A DNA stretch of 64,000 nucleotides, from the NCBI GenBank assembly GCA_035578175.1, contig JAQMRL010000003.1:110082819-110146818 (forward strand). The letters are read 5' to 3'. This stretch comes from Catonia carolina (taxonomy: Eukaryota; Arthropoda; Insecta; Hemiptera; Achilidae). The position numbers were made by a program, and so were the translations under genes. The notes below the pieces were generated by a model. The model searched no databases, was not told where the DNA came from, and saw only the letters and a program-made list of their open reading frames with translations. Positions 1 to 11,571 of this stretch are shown here, piece after piece. Position 1 is the stretch's first letter. Each line of letters begins with the position of its first letter.

Positions 1-2830
1 ACTAAAGCACTTGGGTATTTTGAGCTGCTTTTTGCAGCACCCTTTTATAACAGCAATTTAAGAAAAGTCTGTTGTTATTTTTGGGTTATTTAGGCTACTG
101 TTAATTTAGATATCCGGATTACCCGGCACTCCTTTAACAGAGGTCTTACTATATTCATGTTTCAACTATTTTACCCAACGCAGTTTTTCATATTACTGTG
201 ATTAATTCTTCATAGGAAATAAATGTGCAATAGCCTGCTTTATCAACACTCACATGAACGCTATATTAAAGACTTTTACGTCATCTCATTTGAAATAAAC
301 AAGAAACCTTGGTTATTATCCAGTGAAAGTACAACTGGTTCTGGTACATTACTGGTCAATTTTAATTAAAACATCATAATTGTTCTACGCCAATATATTC
401 CACTTTACAGTTTATCGATGTAATTTATTTAAATAAATGCAAACTTCATTTATTATTTACGTATTTTGATAAAAAATTTTAACTTGTAATAAAGATCGGT
501 ACATAAAACAGTACTTGTACAAAATTAACACATTGAAAAGCCAATGCTTCAATACATTTGAGCTGACCCATTTGGTTGTGGACTAAGCCAGAGTTATTTT
601 CTATATTTTGTATTTCATTCCGTATAAAATCTACATTGTATATTTGTGATTGTTAAGGCATCTACACTGGGGTTTCACAAGGTTCCGTCACCGCTTGCGA
701 TGTTTTAAATGCTCCCGCTTTATTGCGGTTATTGTTAGCGTCATTTCCAATTATGCTACGTATTCCACTATGCTTCTTCCCCTTCCACCTATGCTATTTC
801 CATTTCCCTCCTTTTGTGACCACTTGTTCAGTGAAATTTGTCATGTGCGGACGTGCTTTGAGGTGTAACTCTCGGTTTGCACCTTCTCATGGTGCAGGCA
901 ACGGCTTTCGTACTTTTAAGGCTTGTGTTATGCTGTTTTGCTCATGTCTTTATTAAATTGTGCTTTGTTGTGTTTATCATTGTATTTTTTTATGTACAGT
1001 GTATTTTGACGTTCTTAAATTCGGCATTGCTGCGTATTCCAATCGATGTATTTCTGTATCATATTTCAACCAAGTAAGTGCGTTCAGCTCATGATAATAC
1101 TTTACTGTTCAATTGGTCAATATTTCTGTGTCTCCTTTTCCTTATTTTTGCGTGTTTTATTACAAGTTGTCTTGGTCTTGTACACTGACCACTATAAATG
1201 TGTACTGGTCCTCAAAAGGTATAGTTTCGAGGCAAATTTTTAAGTTAAAAATCCACAAAGGCATTTTACAAGGTGCAATCCTAAACAGTGATTCAGTTCA
1301 ATAAACTGATTCGAAATTGCATTGTTATTCAATTCACAATGAATACATTATATTTAGATAGCATTTTTTTTTAAATACACATTAATTACCAGAACCCTAT
1401 AGAACAAAGTTACACGTAGATTGTTTATGTGGTTGCTGTATTTATAAATGTTTTTCTTAAGATACAACATATTATATTTTCAAAATACGTACGTTTTGGA
1501 TTCCTTTACACGTTTAAATTAGTTAGGAAATACCGTAACAATATTTAAATTTTAAATTACATGTCTGTATGACAATCAAATAAAATTTCACCACAATTTT
1601 TTTTTTTTTAATATTCTCATATCACCCCATGAGTGAACGTTCAACTTTACGCACATGCACATTAGAATAAACTGGACAATTTGCTGTTTAAATATAATAC
1701 AATGGTGTTCCAATACAATTTCTTCACAAACACCTCCAATCTCCCAAGCTGAGTATACGTAAAAACGGAGATTTCAAAGCGTTAGTAAATATTTCACTAG
1801 TTTATAATACAATTCATTTAATATTTTGTACAGTATATCATTTTGACAATGTTTCCCGTGGTTTTTTCACCTCTGCTGAACTTCCAGGTAAATTTCTGAA
1901 AAGTTCCTTTCTTCTGACCATGTACTTTACTTTAAAATTCATTTACAAACTCTAAATTCACACAGCATTAAAAATCTTATCACATTTTATATAACAAATA
2001 CTTTTTCTTAACCGGATTACAATAATATCTATATTAAATGTATAATAATTCCTTTACCACACAGCATAACAATATATTTTGCTCCATATTACTTGCGCTC
2101 AATAACGACTGACAAACACGTCCACAACCATTCTCCTCAGGTCTGTTATATTTTTAACGTACGATTATTAAAAAAATTTTTTGTAATATCTTTTTAAATT
2201 CAATTTTCTTTCATATACATATATTTTCACAACGATTCGCACTTTTTCTTCAATCCATAATACTACGATTTCACCGTAATCAAAATTAATTTTAAAGGGA
2301 CCAACACCTTTGTTAAGACCCGATAATAATTATTAATAATTCTGAAATTCAGTCTATTTTAATAAATTTATACGTCAAACGAATCATCAATAAAAGTTAT
2401 CGAAAATTATAAGCACACAAAATGATGTCATATCGCAAATGATTTATCACTGATTATTTCTTTAGATTGCAATTATTTTCCATGTTAATGGCCCAGATAA
2501 AATTCCACATACATCAGAGTTATTTCAAATCTTCACATCGTAATTCCAAAAACGCGCGATAGTATCGTATTGCCACACAACTAATACTCGACATTTCCGA
2601 TGTAATTTCTTCACGAGTACTCGATCAAAACAATAAATTTAAAACAACCGATTAATTTAGTTTTAAAAAAATTAACAACTTAAATTTTACACAAGATATT
2701 ATTTCCAATTAACCGGACTTTCACGACAAAAACAATCTGAAAAACGACCCAATTCAAAACCAAACTTCAACAACAACCCCCTTCAAAAACAACAACACAG
2801 CCAACATTCAAATAATAATCAGATATGTAA
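1..2830. other. AT-rich DNA, no gene recognised
   Basis: I see no conserved protein, splice-bounded exon or RNA gene here. The open frames around 650-1300 are short, overlap in several frames and lack coding character. The stretch is plain AT-rich DNA with small A/T runs and could hold diverged repeats or the untranslated region of a gene lying to the left. Confidence 0.5.
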
Positions 2831-2885
2831 ATCACTCTCACACAACTTTCTCTTACCAATGTAAATAATAAGAAACATAACCTAA
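2831..2885 (-). repeat. R1 right-end fragment
   Basis: The minus strand carries the R1 right-end signature: the motif ACTTTCTCTT followed by the ACACTCACAC-type terminal sequence and the ATTATTTACATTGG stretch seen in full R1 copies. Only about 55 bp remain. Confidence 0.5.
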
Positions 2886-3118
2886 GTGTTCAGTCCCACC
2901 AGACAGAACTTATGCCCGCACGGTCAGGACATATGTTTTTGTTTTGTATCACAAACAGATCTTTTGTCCAGCTGACAAAACTAAATTCAATAAAACAAAA
3001 ATTGTTTTAAAAACACCATTGTCATAAAACATTCACACCATTGTGCAACAAAACCAATAAAATTGAAATATATATTTTTAAACTCCCACAATAATGGTAA
3101 CGGTAAACACTTACCATG

Positions 3119-3162
3119 TTTAGAGCACTTTCAATATGTATCTTGTACAAATCTTCAGTAAA
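3119..3162 (-). ncRNA. Hammerhead-ribozyme-like motif (degenerate)
   Basis: Read on the minus strand: stem I strand TTTA, core CTGAAGA, a weak stem II, GAAA, a short self-complementary stem III (AGTGCT), the nucleotide C at the cleavage position, then TAAA closing stem I. An extra T sits between CTGAAGA and stem II, which is not canonical. It is the inverted partner of the motif at 3212-3252. Confidence 0.3.
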
Positions 3163-3211
3163 ATTTTAATCTTTTAAAAAGTTTTAAATTTTGATCTGTA
3201 AAAAATTTTCA

Positions 3212-3252
3212 TTTACTGAAGATGTGTACAAGATATATGAAAGCGCTCTAAA
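3212..3252 (+). ncRNA. Hammerhead-ribozyme-like motif
   Basis: Order on the plus strand: TTTA (stem I), CTGAAGA (core), one extra T, GTGTA/TATAT (stem II with wobble pairs, loop CAAGA), GAAA (core), AGCGCT (stem III, self-complementary with no loop), C (position 17), TAAA (stem I). This is the order of a minimal type I hammerhead. The extra T and loop-free stem III are deviations; a dimer would be needed to fold stem III. Confidence 0.35.
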
Positions 3253-3254
3253 CT

Positions 3255-3478
3255 GGGGTATTTGCACTACACCAAATTGCCAGATTAAATGATAAAAAAT
3301 TACTAATAGTAGCTTATCATGGCCTCATTCTGTCTCATATCCGTTATGGTATCTTAGTATGGGGTAATTCTAGCATGGGTTCAAACCAGCCTTTCGGCTG
3401 ATAAAAATCAAAAAAAAGCTATAAGGTGTACGGTGGGAGCTAACCAGCTAACCTCATCCACACCACTATTTAAGGAGC
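3255..3478 (+). pseudogene. Jockey/CR1-type LINE reverse transcriptase fragment
   Basis: In broken frames the plus strand encodes the late reverse-transcriptase segment of a non-LTR retrotransposon: a HGLILSHIRYGILVWGNSS block, then QKKAIRCTVGANQLTS and PLFKEL. The same family is at 42310-42511. The fragment is interrupted after PLFKEL by a piggyBac-type insertion at a TTAA. About 25 bp between the WGNSS and QKKAIR blocks (3378-3402) match the 3' end of SINE-B. No intact frame. Confidence 0.7.
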
Positions 3479-3482
3479 TTAA

Positions 3483-4262
3483 CCCCTTACCGGTTTATTT
3501 TTTTTTTCAGAAATTGATACTATCTTGCTCTATTTCTTTTTTTGCTTAAACACAAGTATTTTGACTAATTATGACCTAATATGACAATAAAAACAATTTT
3601 TTGCATGCAAATTATGTTTAATGTATTTTTTTTTAAATTTGTAACCTAACCTACCTGAATTTGATTATATGGAAATGTAGTCCGAAAATGTTCATAAATA
3701 TCAACAAATGTTCACAAAACTATAATTATAAATTAACACAAAAACTATGAACAACTATTTTAACTTCAAAATTAATTTTAATCACTACTGTCACTATCGT
3801 AATCAGATTCCAACTGATCAAGCAGATCTACAATGTCAGCGTCTTTTGAAGTAGATGCCATTATTAGGCCTAACTCGAAATATAAAACACAAAACAAAAC
3901 GTACCATACAATTACTAACTAACTCATACGACAAAAACGTATGAATTACGTATAATTACAAACTACGAAAACTATTTCACAAACATAAACACAGTCACAG
4001 CACAACGGTATAAACAACGTAACCTGTAAATAACCGTCACATCAACTAACGTAAAAACACCTGTAGACTACGATAAAAACAAGAAAGAAGCGCAATCTTT
4101 CGTTGAATCTTAGAACTAACAGATACCTTCATAAAACGACGGAATATTACGACACAGAACGAAATAGAACCGGACAAAAAGTTGACGACGGAATATTCCG
4201 TCAAAGGCTCTAATAATGCACATCGGCTACGTCGGAATATTCCGACATAAACCGGTAAGGGG
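3483..4262. mobile_element. Internally deleted piggyBac-type element
   Basis: A 780-bp element has perfect 16-bp terminal inverted repeats starting CCCCTTACCGG and is flanked on both sides by TTAA (3479-3482 and 4263-4266), the target duplication of the piggyBac superfamily. Near the right end are three copies of a CGGAATATTCCG-type palindrome (about 4138, 4190 and 4230; one imperfect). It retains only a short acidic reading frame where the transposase would begin, so it cannot move by itself. Confidence 0.85.
3778..3861 (-). pseudogene. piggyBac transposase N-terminal remnant (27 aa)
   Basis: A minus-strand frame starts at ATG 3861 and ends at TAA 3778. The 27-residue product begins MASTSKDADIVDLLDQLE and ends in an Asp/Ser-rich acidic stretch (SDYDSDSSD). 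piggyBac transposases commonly open with such an acidic leader, and its position inside a TTAA-flanked element fits. The rest of the transposase, including the catalytic domain, is missing. It could be chance, but the start context and composition argue for a true remnant. Confidence 0.55.
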
Positions 4263-4676
4263 TTAAATACTAGATGCATAAGAATTCATTTTACGAAAAA
4301 AATACATCATTTTTAAAACTTTTTTGCCAAAATATTCAGCTCTAGTTGTAATAAGGTTGTGTTGTGTTTGGTTAACTGGACGAACCCAAAATATAACATT
4401 ACATCCGACTTCTACATAGAGTTACATAAACCTTTAAAATTAATGATTTTATACGATTTTTCTTTTAAAGAGTCAGATTTCACCTACTTATTTGTAGTCA
4501 GAATAGGCTTTCCACACAGGTTATGTGAGAAATTAAATGCTTTTCATTTAATTTGACATGAAGCATAATGAGCAGGGTCAATAAGTTTCCGGAATGGTCT
4601 TGTACAATCAAGCATTTATTTGCTGGAAGGGAAATTTTTGTTTGGGAGATTGGAATCACGACTAGTAGTCGTGATA

Positions 4677-5347
4677 GACAGCACAGTAAAATAGGTGAGC
4701 TAGCACACCCCTCACCCCGCTCCGCACACTTGAGTTAACGGCACAGAGCGTGCCACCGTACAATTAAACGATGGGACGGGGTGAACTGTGGCAGTGAGCT
4801 AGTAGATTCTAATACGTACACCACTCAGCTGAGCTATGTGAATAAGCAGACAGTGCGTCGAGCTAAGGGTGACTTTCGCTCACTCCTTCGCACACAGCAC
4901 GTTGTGTTTGCGCGTGCGTCAACCTGAACGTTCATGCATCCCTTTCCACAAACAAATTTTTGTCATGCGTCTATCTTTGTTTTGTACGCACGTGGTAAAA
5001 TTGTTACAGTACAGTACAATGGTATTTTACAACCACTTGTCTCAGGGTTGTTGTAGTATAGTATGAAAGAATAATGACCCCCCTCTCCGCACCCCCACAA
5101 ACAGAGGCAGAGTTTGATACGACATGTATACTTTCCATTCAGCATTTAGGTAGCCCTTGGTATGATGCGACTAGAGAAAAGTGGTTTAGTCGTGGAGGGG
5201 ATGTACAAGTCAGCTCTGTGCGGAGAGCGTGCTGCAAGGGGAGAAACACTCGATGTGCTGGTCGTTCGAAATAAAAGAGGTGGTAGCTCACCGCTCAGTT
5301 AAAAGAGCTAGCTCTTTTGTGCGACTCTCTCATGAGCATCACATCAC
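4677..5347 (+). repeat. R2 repeat, copy 1
   Basis: About 670 bp, visibly more GC-rich than its surroundings, repeated in inverted orientation at 34470-35131 with high identity; a 65-codon open frame is letter-for-letter the same in both copies. Both ends carry related inverted GGTGAGCTA-CAC motifs about 20-50 bp in, suggesting a DNA transposon without coding capacity. Exact ends and target duplication are not resolved. Copy 1 has a 13-bp extra stretch near its right end. Confidence 0.7.
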
Positions 5348-5473
5348 CAACTACTAGGCAACGTGCTGTGCTGTTCAGCAGGCAATTGCAGTTGGTTTCC
5401 TGCGTGCAATGTATGATATTTCAGACGTAATTTTATTATTTCATCAGATTGTGTAATTTCGTTATCGAGCAGC

Positions 5474-5985
5474 GTGTCAATATCCAATATCAAATTCTAT
5501 ATGTTACTTAAGAAATCACCCTCAGAAACTTTTGAAATACTGAAGAAAGCATACAGAAAGAATATGACAAAGAAAAAGGAAGTTTACTACTGGCACAAGC
5601 GTTTTCATGACAGTTGCACAACAATTGAAGATGACACTCAAACTGGGCGGCCTTCCACTTCCACCACAGATGAGAATGTTGACCGTGATCCCTTATGGTG
5701 AAATAATACCGTACAAAAACCAATGACATCACTCTGAAACACCCTTCATCTTCTCCCAATCTTCGACCACCGAATTTTTACCTGCTTCCACGGCAGAAAA
5801 TGACATTGAAGGGACGTCATTTTGCTGATTCATCTGAAGTGATGGAAAATGCAACGAAGCGGTTGATAAAACTTTTGAAAAACTGCTTTCAGGACTGTTT
5901 ACAACAATTGTATGAACGGTGGAATAAGTGTGTGGATGCATGAGGAGAGTATTTAAAAGAAAATAAGGTGAAAATGTTATACATA
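5474..5985 (+). pseudogene. Mariner transposase, N- and C-termini only
   Basis: Residues from 5474 resemble the helix-turn-helix start of mariner transposases of the SETMAR type: SETFEILKKAYRKN, then YYWHKRFHDS and a GRPSTSTTDENVD linker. After about 5760 a second frame gives the C-terminus: FYLLPRQKMTLKGRHF and LQQLYERWNKCV. The domain with the three catalytic aspartates is deleted, so the product would be inactive. Confidence 0.8.
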
Positions 5986-6345
5986 ATTTCAATTAATTTT
6001 CCTTAACCAGTTCTGGAAACTTTTTGACCCTACCTCGTAAAATTACTATGCTTTAATGAAAACAACACCTTAGCAAAATCCGACCCATTAGTCTGAAAAG
6101 TTAAGCAAGGTGTAAAATCAGAGTTTTTTGATTTTTCCTAACATTTTGTGAAAAACAACCAAGGCACAATCATTTATTTGAAATACACGATTTACTGGAA
6201 TATAAGTTATCCCGCTACAACAAACACTTGCATGCATCTTTTCAAAAATTAAGACTCTAAAGTTTCTTCACTGACGTATTTTCTCATTCAACACTAAAGA
6301 TGAATTTGTTACTACTACAGCCTATGCATAAAAACAAAAAGAAAA

Positions 6346-7283
6346 ATCTGGTGTGAAACACTCACACAACTTTCTCTTGCCAATGCAAATAATCAACAAT
6401 ATAACCTAACATTGGTAATAAAACATTAGAAATAAACAAAAAACTAACCTCTAAATATATAACCATATTTTAATTATGACTGAAAAACGCAAAATGAAAA
6501 TCGAACTCGGTTCGGCTTAAAAATACGGAAAATCACTCTTTTACACTAAACTAGGCTCTGTAGAGAAAAATGCTTGAAATAAAAGTTGTAGATCTTTTTA
6601 TTTTCTATAAAATGAATTATATATACTTTTGTCGTAAAATGTATACTAAGGCCGAAATCTTAAAAAAATAGATTTTTCACATGTTTTCGTGAGAAAAAAA
6701 CAGAAAATCGCTGATTACTGCTAAACTAAGCGTTATACAAAAAAATGTTTGAAATAAGAGTTGTAGGTTTTTAAATTCTCTACAAGTTTTATTATATAAA
6801 TTTTTGCGCTAAAATGTATATTAAAGCCATTATCTTAAAAATAAAATTTGTTTACGTAAAAACAGCCTCACCAAGAATTTCAGCAAACATGGCGCCTACC
6901 CTACCTTGTAGAACATAAAAAAATTGAGTAAACCAGGCGATTTTAAAAAAAATTGTAGGACCAGTTTTTGAGAAAATCGCAAAAAAAGTGAAAAATTACA
7001 CGAATAAACTACTACTTCCAGTTGACCGATTTTGATGAAAATGTTCGTGTCAGGTCCGGTAGTGGTATATAACTTAAGTTTCAAGTTTCAAGTTTGTACG
7101 ATGTTCCGTTCTTGAGATATTCTGTTCACGCACGCATGCATGCATGCACACACACACTCACAGATCAATCACTAAAAACACGTTTTTTGGGTTCAGGGGG
7201 ACTGAAAACGTATAGATCCGGTGAAAACTCGACATGAAAACAATACATTTTTTTCTATATATTCATATAGGCAAGAGAAAGTA
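6346..7283 (-). mobile_element. R1 element, full length (copy 1)
   Basis: Near-complete R1 on the minus strand. The right terminal stem-loop is at 6350-6370, the two internal diverged repeats follow, then the (TG)n tract (short here, about 7140-7160) and the left end with the CCTATAT/ATATAGG hairpin and GGCAAGAGAAAGT. No target duplication is visible; flanks are A-rich on this strand. Confidence 0.8.
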
Positions 7284-8395
7284 AAATCATTCATACATCC
7301 TAGCACATCAATTATTTCAATCTTTCCCTAATATTAAAAAAAAAATAAAAAAATAAAAAAAAAAATAGTCCGCCAACAAGTTGAGCAACACAATGGACAA
7401 CAAAAACCTCCTATATAGATCCAAAACTAAATACGACCTTGCATTAAAAACAAAACCATACTTCCCAGTTGTTGACGGCATTTCCCCCCCCCCCCCCCCG
7501 AAGATCAATTACGTCATAATTTTTATTTTTATATTCACATCATCCGTTTTCCCATCATCTTGATCTTTGGCACAATAACATATTACACATAAACAAACTG
7601 GCACATCGAAACATTTAAAGAGAAAGCCTTTTTTACGTGTTTGGCATATGTGCAACATAAAATACGATACAATATAAACATGAACATGTATTCACATGTT
7701 AATTTACTACACAGCACTTTTATTTAAAAGGCTGATAAACGGACGTCAACAACATACAGTATCCGTCATGGATAAACAATTTATCCATCATTTGTACCAT
7801 CAAAATAAGAATTGTTGTTAGTCAAACAGTAGTAGAAGCAGAAGTAGTATTTGTAGTAGAAGATACAATTTCAGATAATAAAGTGCGGTTATCTTCAAAA
7901 ACATAATTATGTCCACCCACCGTTCATGAAGCGACATCCTCGTCGTGTTTTTCAGCAGAACTTTCTGCATCGGCCTGTCGTTTATGAACAATGCCATTTC
8001 GATTCACAAAATCTGTAACAAGCGATAAAACACAAACGTAATTAAATTTATGTACCGTGCAAAGAGTAATAAACCATAGAGGGGGAACTCCCATGTTAAA
8101 AAGTGTTTTAACGTTTTTCATCTGCTACTGTGTTTCTGCTTCCAAATTCCAATGTTTGTAGAATGCGCTAGTAGCGCATACGAGGGAGTTTAAATTTTGG
8201 CCTATTATCCTATACAATATTTATTTTTTATTTCATTTTACTTTTTGTTTTATAATTGAAATTTTTGGGAACTAATTTGTTAAGGCACGTTTCTTGCTGT
8301 AATGTATTCAGATTCCCGCTACCTCGCATTTCAAATTTCCTAAATCAAATAGTTCCTGTGACCTCATTGCATACGTCATTCTCCCTACCACTGCT
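7284..8395. other. Low-complexity AT-rich DNA, no gene
   Basis: Contains an A-rich run near 7336-7366 and a run of about 16 C at 7485-7499. The overlapping open frames around 7317-7563 are produced by these runs. Nothing here resembles a conserved protein. Confidence 0.5.
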
Positions 8396-8676
8396 CTAGC
8401 ACTTCCGTCTTTCCCAAACTCCGCACTTGTAATCTAGCAGTGAACGCAACAAGTCTATGCACTCTCGTTCCGGTCATAAGGGCGTCTTATGGCCTTTCTT
8501 TGTGATGAAAGCCAGGCATTGGCATTCATTCGTTTCGATCTCTACATGAGAACTCTTATTGTGCTTTTTTCATTTGTGTATTGTGAATTTATAACTGTTT
8601 AATTTGCAAATTATGTTCAGTGAGTTTTCAATCTATCAACCACGTGTTAATGCGAAACTACTCAAGGCTTAATCAA
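8396..8676 (+). other. Possible non-coding first exon / promoter region
   Basis: A locally GC-richer stretch ends at AATCAAG followed by GTAAGTG (8677), a strong splice donor. It has no long frame. GMPPB has a 3' splice site just before its start codon at 17455, so an upstream untranslated exon must exist; this stretch is one candidate and 13020-13265 (ending AACAG, then GTAAGG) is another. Neither is supported by more than the donor sequence. Confidence 0.15.
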
Positions 8677-9102
8677 GGTAAGTGCAGATATTTGTTGTAT
8701 TTTCTGTTATTTACTAGTGCAATTCCTGTAATTTCATGTTCCTCAATTCATTCTATTGTTCATTTTGCCATTCGTTCTTAATCGCCTTAAACTGCTCGTT
8801 AAAACCAATCAATCGTTTAGTTGTGATTGCCAACTATCTTATAAAAGCAATCTGGTCCTCCACAAACAATCGTTCTATTTGCTATTTCACTAAATTCAAT
8901 AATTATTCGTCGTGGGTAATTTTTCATTGTCTTAACATCCAAGGTATCCCTCGCATCGGATCCCTAACATAATTTTTTTTAAAAGTCGCATCAACAGTTT
9001 GGTTATTGGCGATTACCGTGGGTCATGAAACAGTGGGTTGAGATTAGTTATAATTAATGAAATGAAATTTTGTTACTTAAAGAAGTGGTTTTTTTTCGCA
9101 GA

Positions 9103-9688
9103 GGGTTAAGGGACGTGATTTCTTCTGTTTTCCAAAAGCGAAAAACCTGTGAGTATTAACATAAGTAAATACGTGTAGGCCAAAATAAATCTTGTATGTG
9201 TTTAGGTTAAACGTTAACGATTGAGTAAACATTAAATGTATAAATTGCCTTCTACTTTTAAATTATTTAATTTAAATTATTATTTATTACATAAATGCGG
9301 TGCTTAAGTTTGCCTGATGTAATAATAGTTATAGTAGTTTCACATCACATCAATTACAAAGAAAGCTAACCAGTAAAATGGCACATGACCTAACCTATAT
9401 CTCTAACCTAATTATTAATAACCTAACACTAATTAAGTATTAGTTATTAATAATTTAATTAATAACCTAATTATTATACCAGGCAAACTTAATCACTAGA
9501 TAATGTGTACAATAATTAAAATAGGCAATTCATATATTTCATTATTTACTAATTCGCTAGTAGTAAATGTGCTTAACCTATAAACAAACAAGATGTATTT
9601 TGGCCTACACGTATTTACTTATCATATTAATACTTACAGGTTTTTGTCTCTCGGAAAACAAAAAAATGTACGCTCCTTATCCCTTGCA
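9103..9688. repeat. Fold-back element with arms of about 115 bp
   Basis: The left arm (9103-9220) and right arm (9568-9688) are inverted copies, roughly 80% alike, sharing for instance AAATACGTGTAGGCCAAAAT. The centre is AT-rich with repeated AACCTAATTATTA. No coding capacity. Probably a miniature inverted-repeat transposon; no target duplication identified. Confidence 0.6.
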
Positions 9689-10026
9689 CAAGATAAACAA
9701 TTATTAACAAAACAATACTTCATTTTGCATATCATAATATTAAAAATAACTTCCCAAAAAAAAAGGTAGCGTCAGTCGCCATTACGAAGTTAACATACTT
9801 GCCAGGTACATGTACTTGCTTTGTATTCAAATTTTAAAGCGACGCCAAAACGCACTCTATGTTTGTGAGCACATAACACTAGCAGACGACAAACTCCGTT
9901 TCATTCCGCCTATCTCAGTTACCCCTCTATGCTTTATTATTCTATGGTACCGAGTAAAAACAGTAGTCAAGAATTCCAAGATATTGAAGAAAACATTTTA
10001 AAAATACTTTTTTTATCATTGTAATG

Positions 10027-11197
10027 CAAATTTTGGCGAAACACTCACACGACTTTTCTTGTCAATGTAAATAATTAAACATTTTTATAACCTATGTTTA
10101 ATCATTAGTAAACAATCTAAAATTATAAACAAACCCTAATTTTAATGAGTGAATGATGCAAAATAAAAATCAACCTCTGTTCGACTTAAAAATACAGGTA
10201 ATCACTAACTGACCCTAAACTAGGCTCTGCAGAAGAAAATTTTTGAAATAAAAGTTGTGTATTCTTTTATTTTCTATGTAATTCTGCTAATTATATACAC
10301 TTTTGTTGTAAGATGCCGCAAAATTGTCATAAGGCGTCAATACTAAAACATCCCAATTTTTATAGATTTAAATGAACAAAATACAGAAAATCACAACGTA
10401 ATTAATGCTAAACTAAGCGTTAAAAAAAAAAATAGTAGGTTTTCAAATGCTCTACAACTATGATTATAATTACATACACTTTTTCCCGGGAATACATATT
10501 ATGGCCACAATATTAAAACATTTGGTGTAAAACACTCACAAAACTTTCTTTTGCAAATGCAAATAATTAATAATATAATCTAACATTAGTAACAAAACAT
10601 TAGAAATAAACGAAAAAACTAACCCCAATAAACATAACCAATTTTAATCAAAAATATAAATTTCCTATAAATTTGATTATATACACTTTTGTCGTAAAAT
10701 GCATACTAAAGCCGAAATCTTAAAACAAACAATTTTTTCACACGTTTTCGTAAGAAAAAAACAGAAAATTGCTATTTACCGCTAAACTAAGTATTATACA
10801 AAAACTGTTTGAAATAAAAGTTGTAGGATTTTAAATTGTCTAAAACTTTTTAATACATAAATTTTTGCGCTAAAATGCATATTAAAGCCTCAATCTTAAA
10901 AAAAAACAATTTTTTTACGTGAAAACACCCTCTCCAAAAATTTCAGCAGACATGACGCCTACCCTATCTTGTAAAGCATAAAAAATTTAGTAAATCAGGC
11001 GATTTTTAAAAAAATCGTAGGACCAGTTTTTGAGAAAATTGCAAAAAAATGAAAATTTACACGAATAAACTACTTCTTCCGGTTGACCAATTTTGATGAA
11101 AATGTTTATGTCAGGTTCAGTAGTGGTGTCTAACTTAAGTTTCAAGTTTCAATTTCATACGATGTTCTGTTCTTGAGATATTCTGTTCACACACATA

Positions 11198-11235
<38 letters not shown>

Positions 11236-11571
11236 TAGAGCACAAAAAATGCAGTAAACGAGATTTTTTAAAAAACCTAGGAGCCATTTTTGAATAAATT
11301 TTATCAACTACAACTTCCGGTTGACAGATTTTGATGAAAATGTTCGTGTCAGGTCCTGTAGCGGTACCTAACTTTAAGTTACAAGTTTAAACTTCCTACT
11401 ATTATTCCATTCTTGAGATATTTTGTTCATACACTCACACACACACAAACAAATTGCTAAAAACATGATTTTTGGATTCAGGGGGCCTGAATAAGTGTGT
11501 AACAGGTGAAAACTCAACATGAAAACAATACCATCCTCTCCTATACATTTATATAGGGCAAGAGAAAGCAA
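10027..11571 (-). mobile_element. Compound of R1 copies (copies 2a and 2b)
   Basis: Two R1 right ends (about 10031 and 10511) and two left halves (an (AC)n tract at 11190-11230, then another left half to 11571) lie in series on the minus strand. Copy 2a is cut after about 480 bp. Copy 2b carries the extra left half, as if R1 inserted in or recombined with R1. The copies are more diverged than those at 38-40 kb and so appear older. Confidence 0.7.

Larger units (their letters stand above)
3119..3254. repeat. Imperfect palindrome with two hammerhead-like cores
   Basis: Two arms of about 45-50 bp (3119-3165 and 3205-3253) are inverted copies separated by about 40 bp. Each arm carries a CTGAAGA box and, about 16 bases later, a GAAA box, in opposite orientations. 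Inverted pairing of hammerhead-bearing ends is a known habit of Penelope-like retroelements, but no reverse transcriptase of that type is present here, so assignment to that class is inference. Confidence 0.5.
4575..6030 (+). mobile_element. Mariner-like element, internally deleted and interrupted by R2
   Basis: Inverted ends GGGTCAATAAGTTTCCGGA (from 4575) and its near-complement ending at 6030 bound the element. TA follows the right end, and CA (a likely mutated TA) precedes the left. Inside are the first and last parts of a mariner transposase, with the catalytic middle missing. An R2 repeat (4677-5347) sits in the left part; without it the element is about 0.78 kb compared with the usual 1.3 kb. 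Confidence 0.8.

Noticed and set aside
4046..4279. 77-codon minus-strand frame
   Set aside because: Lies over the subterminal palindromes of the piggyBac element and has no similarity to a transposase.
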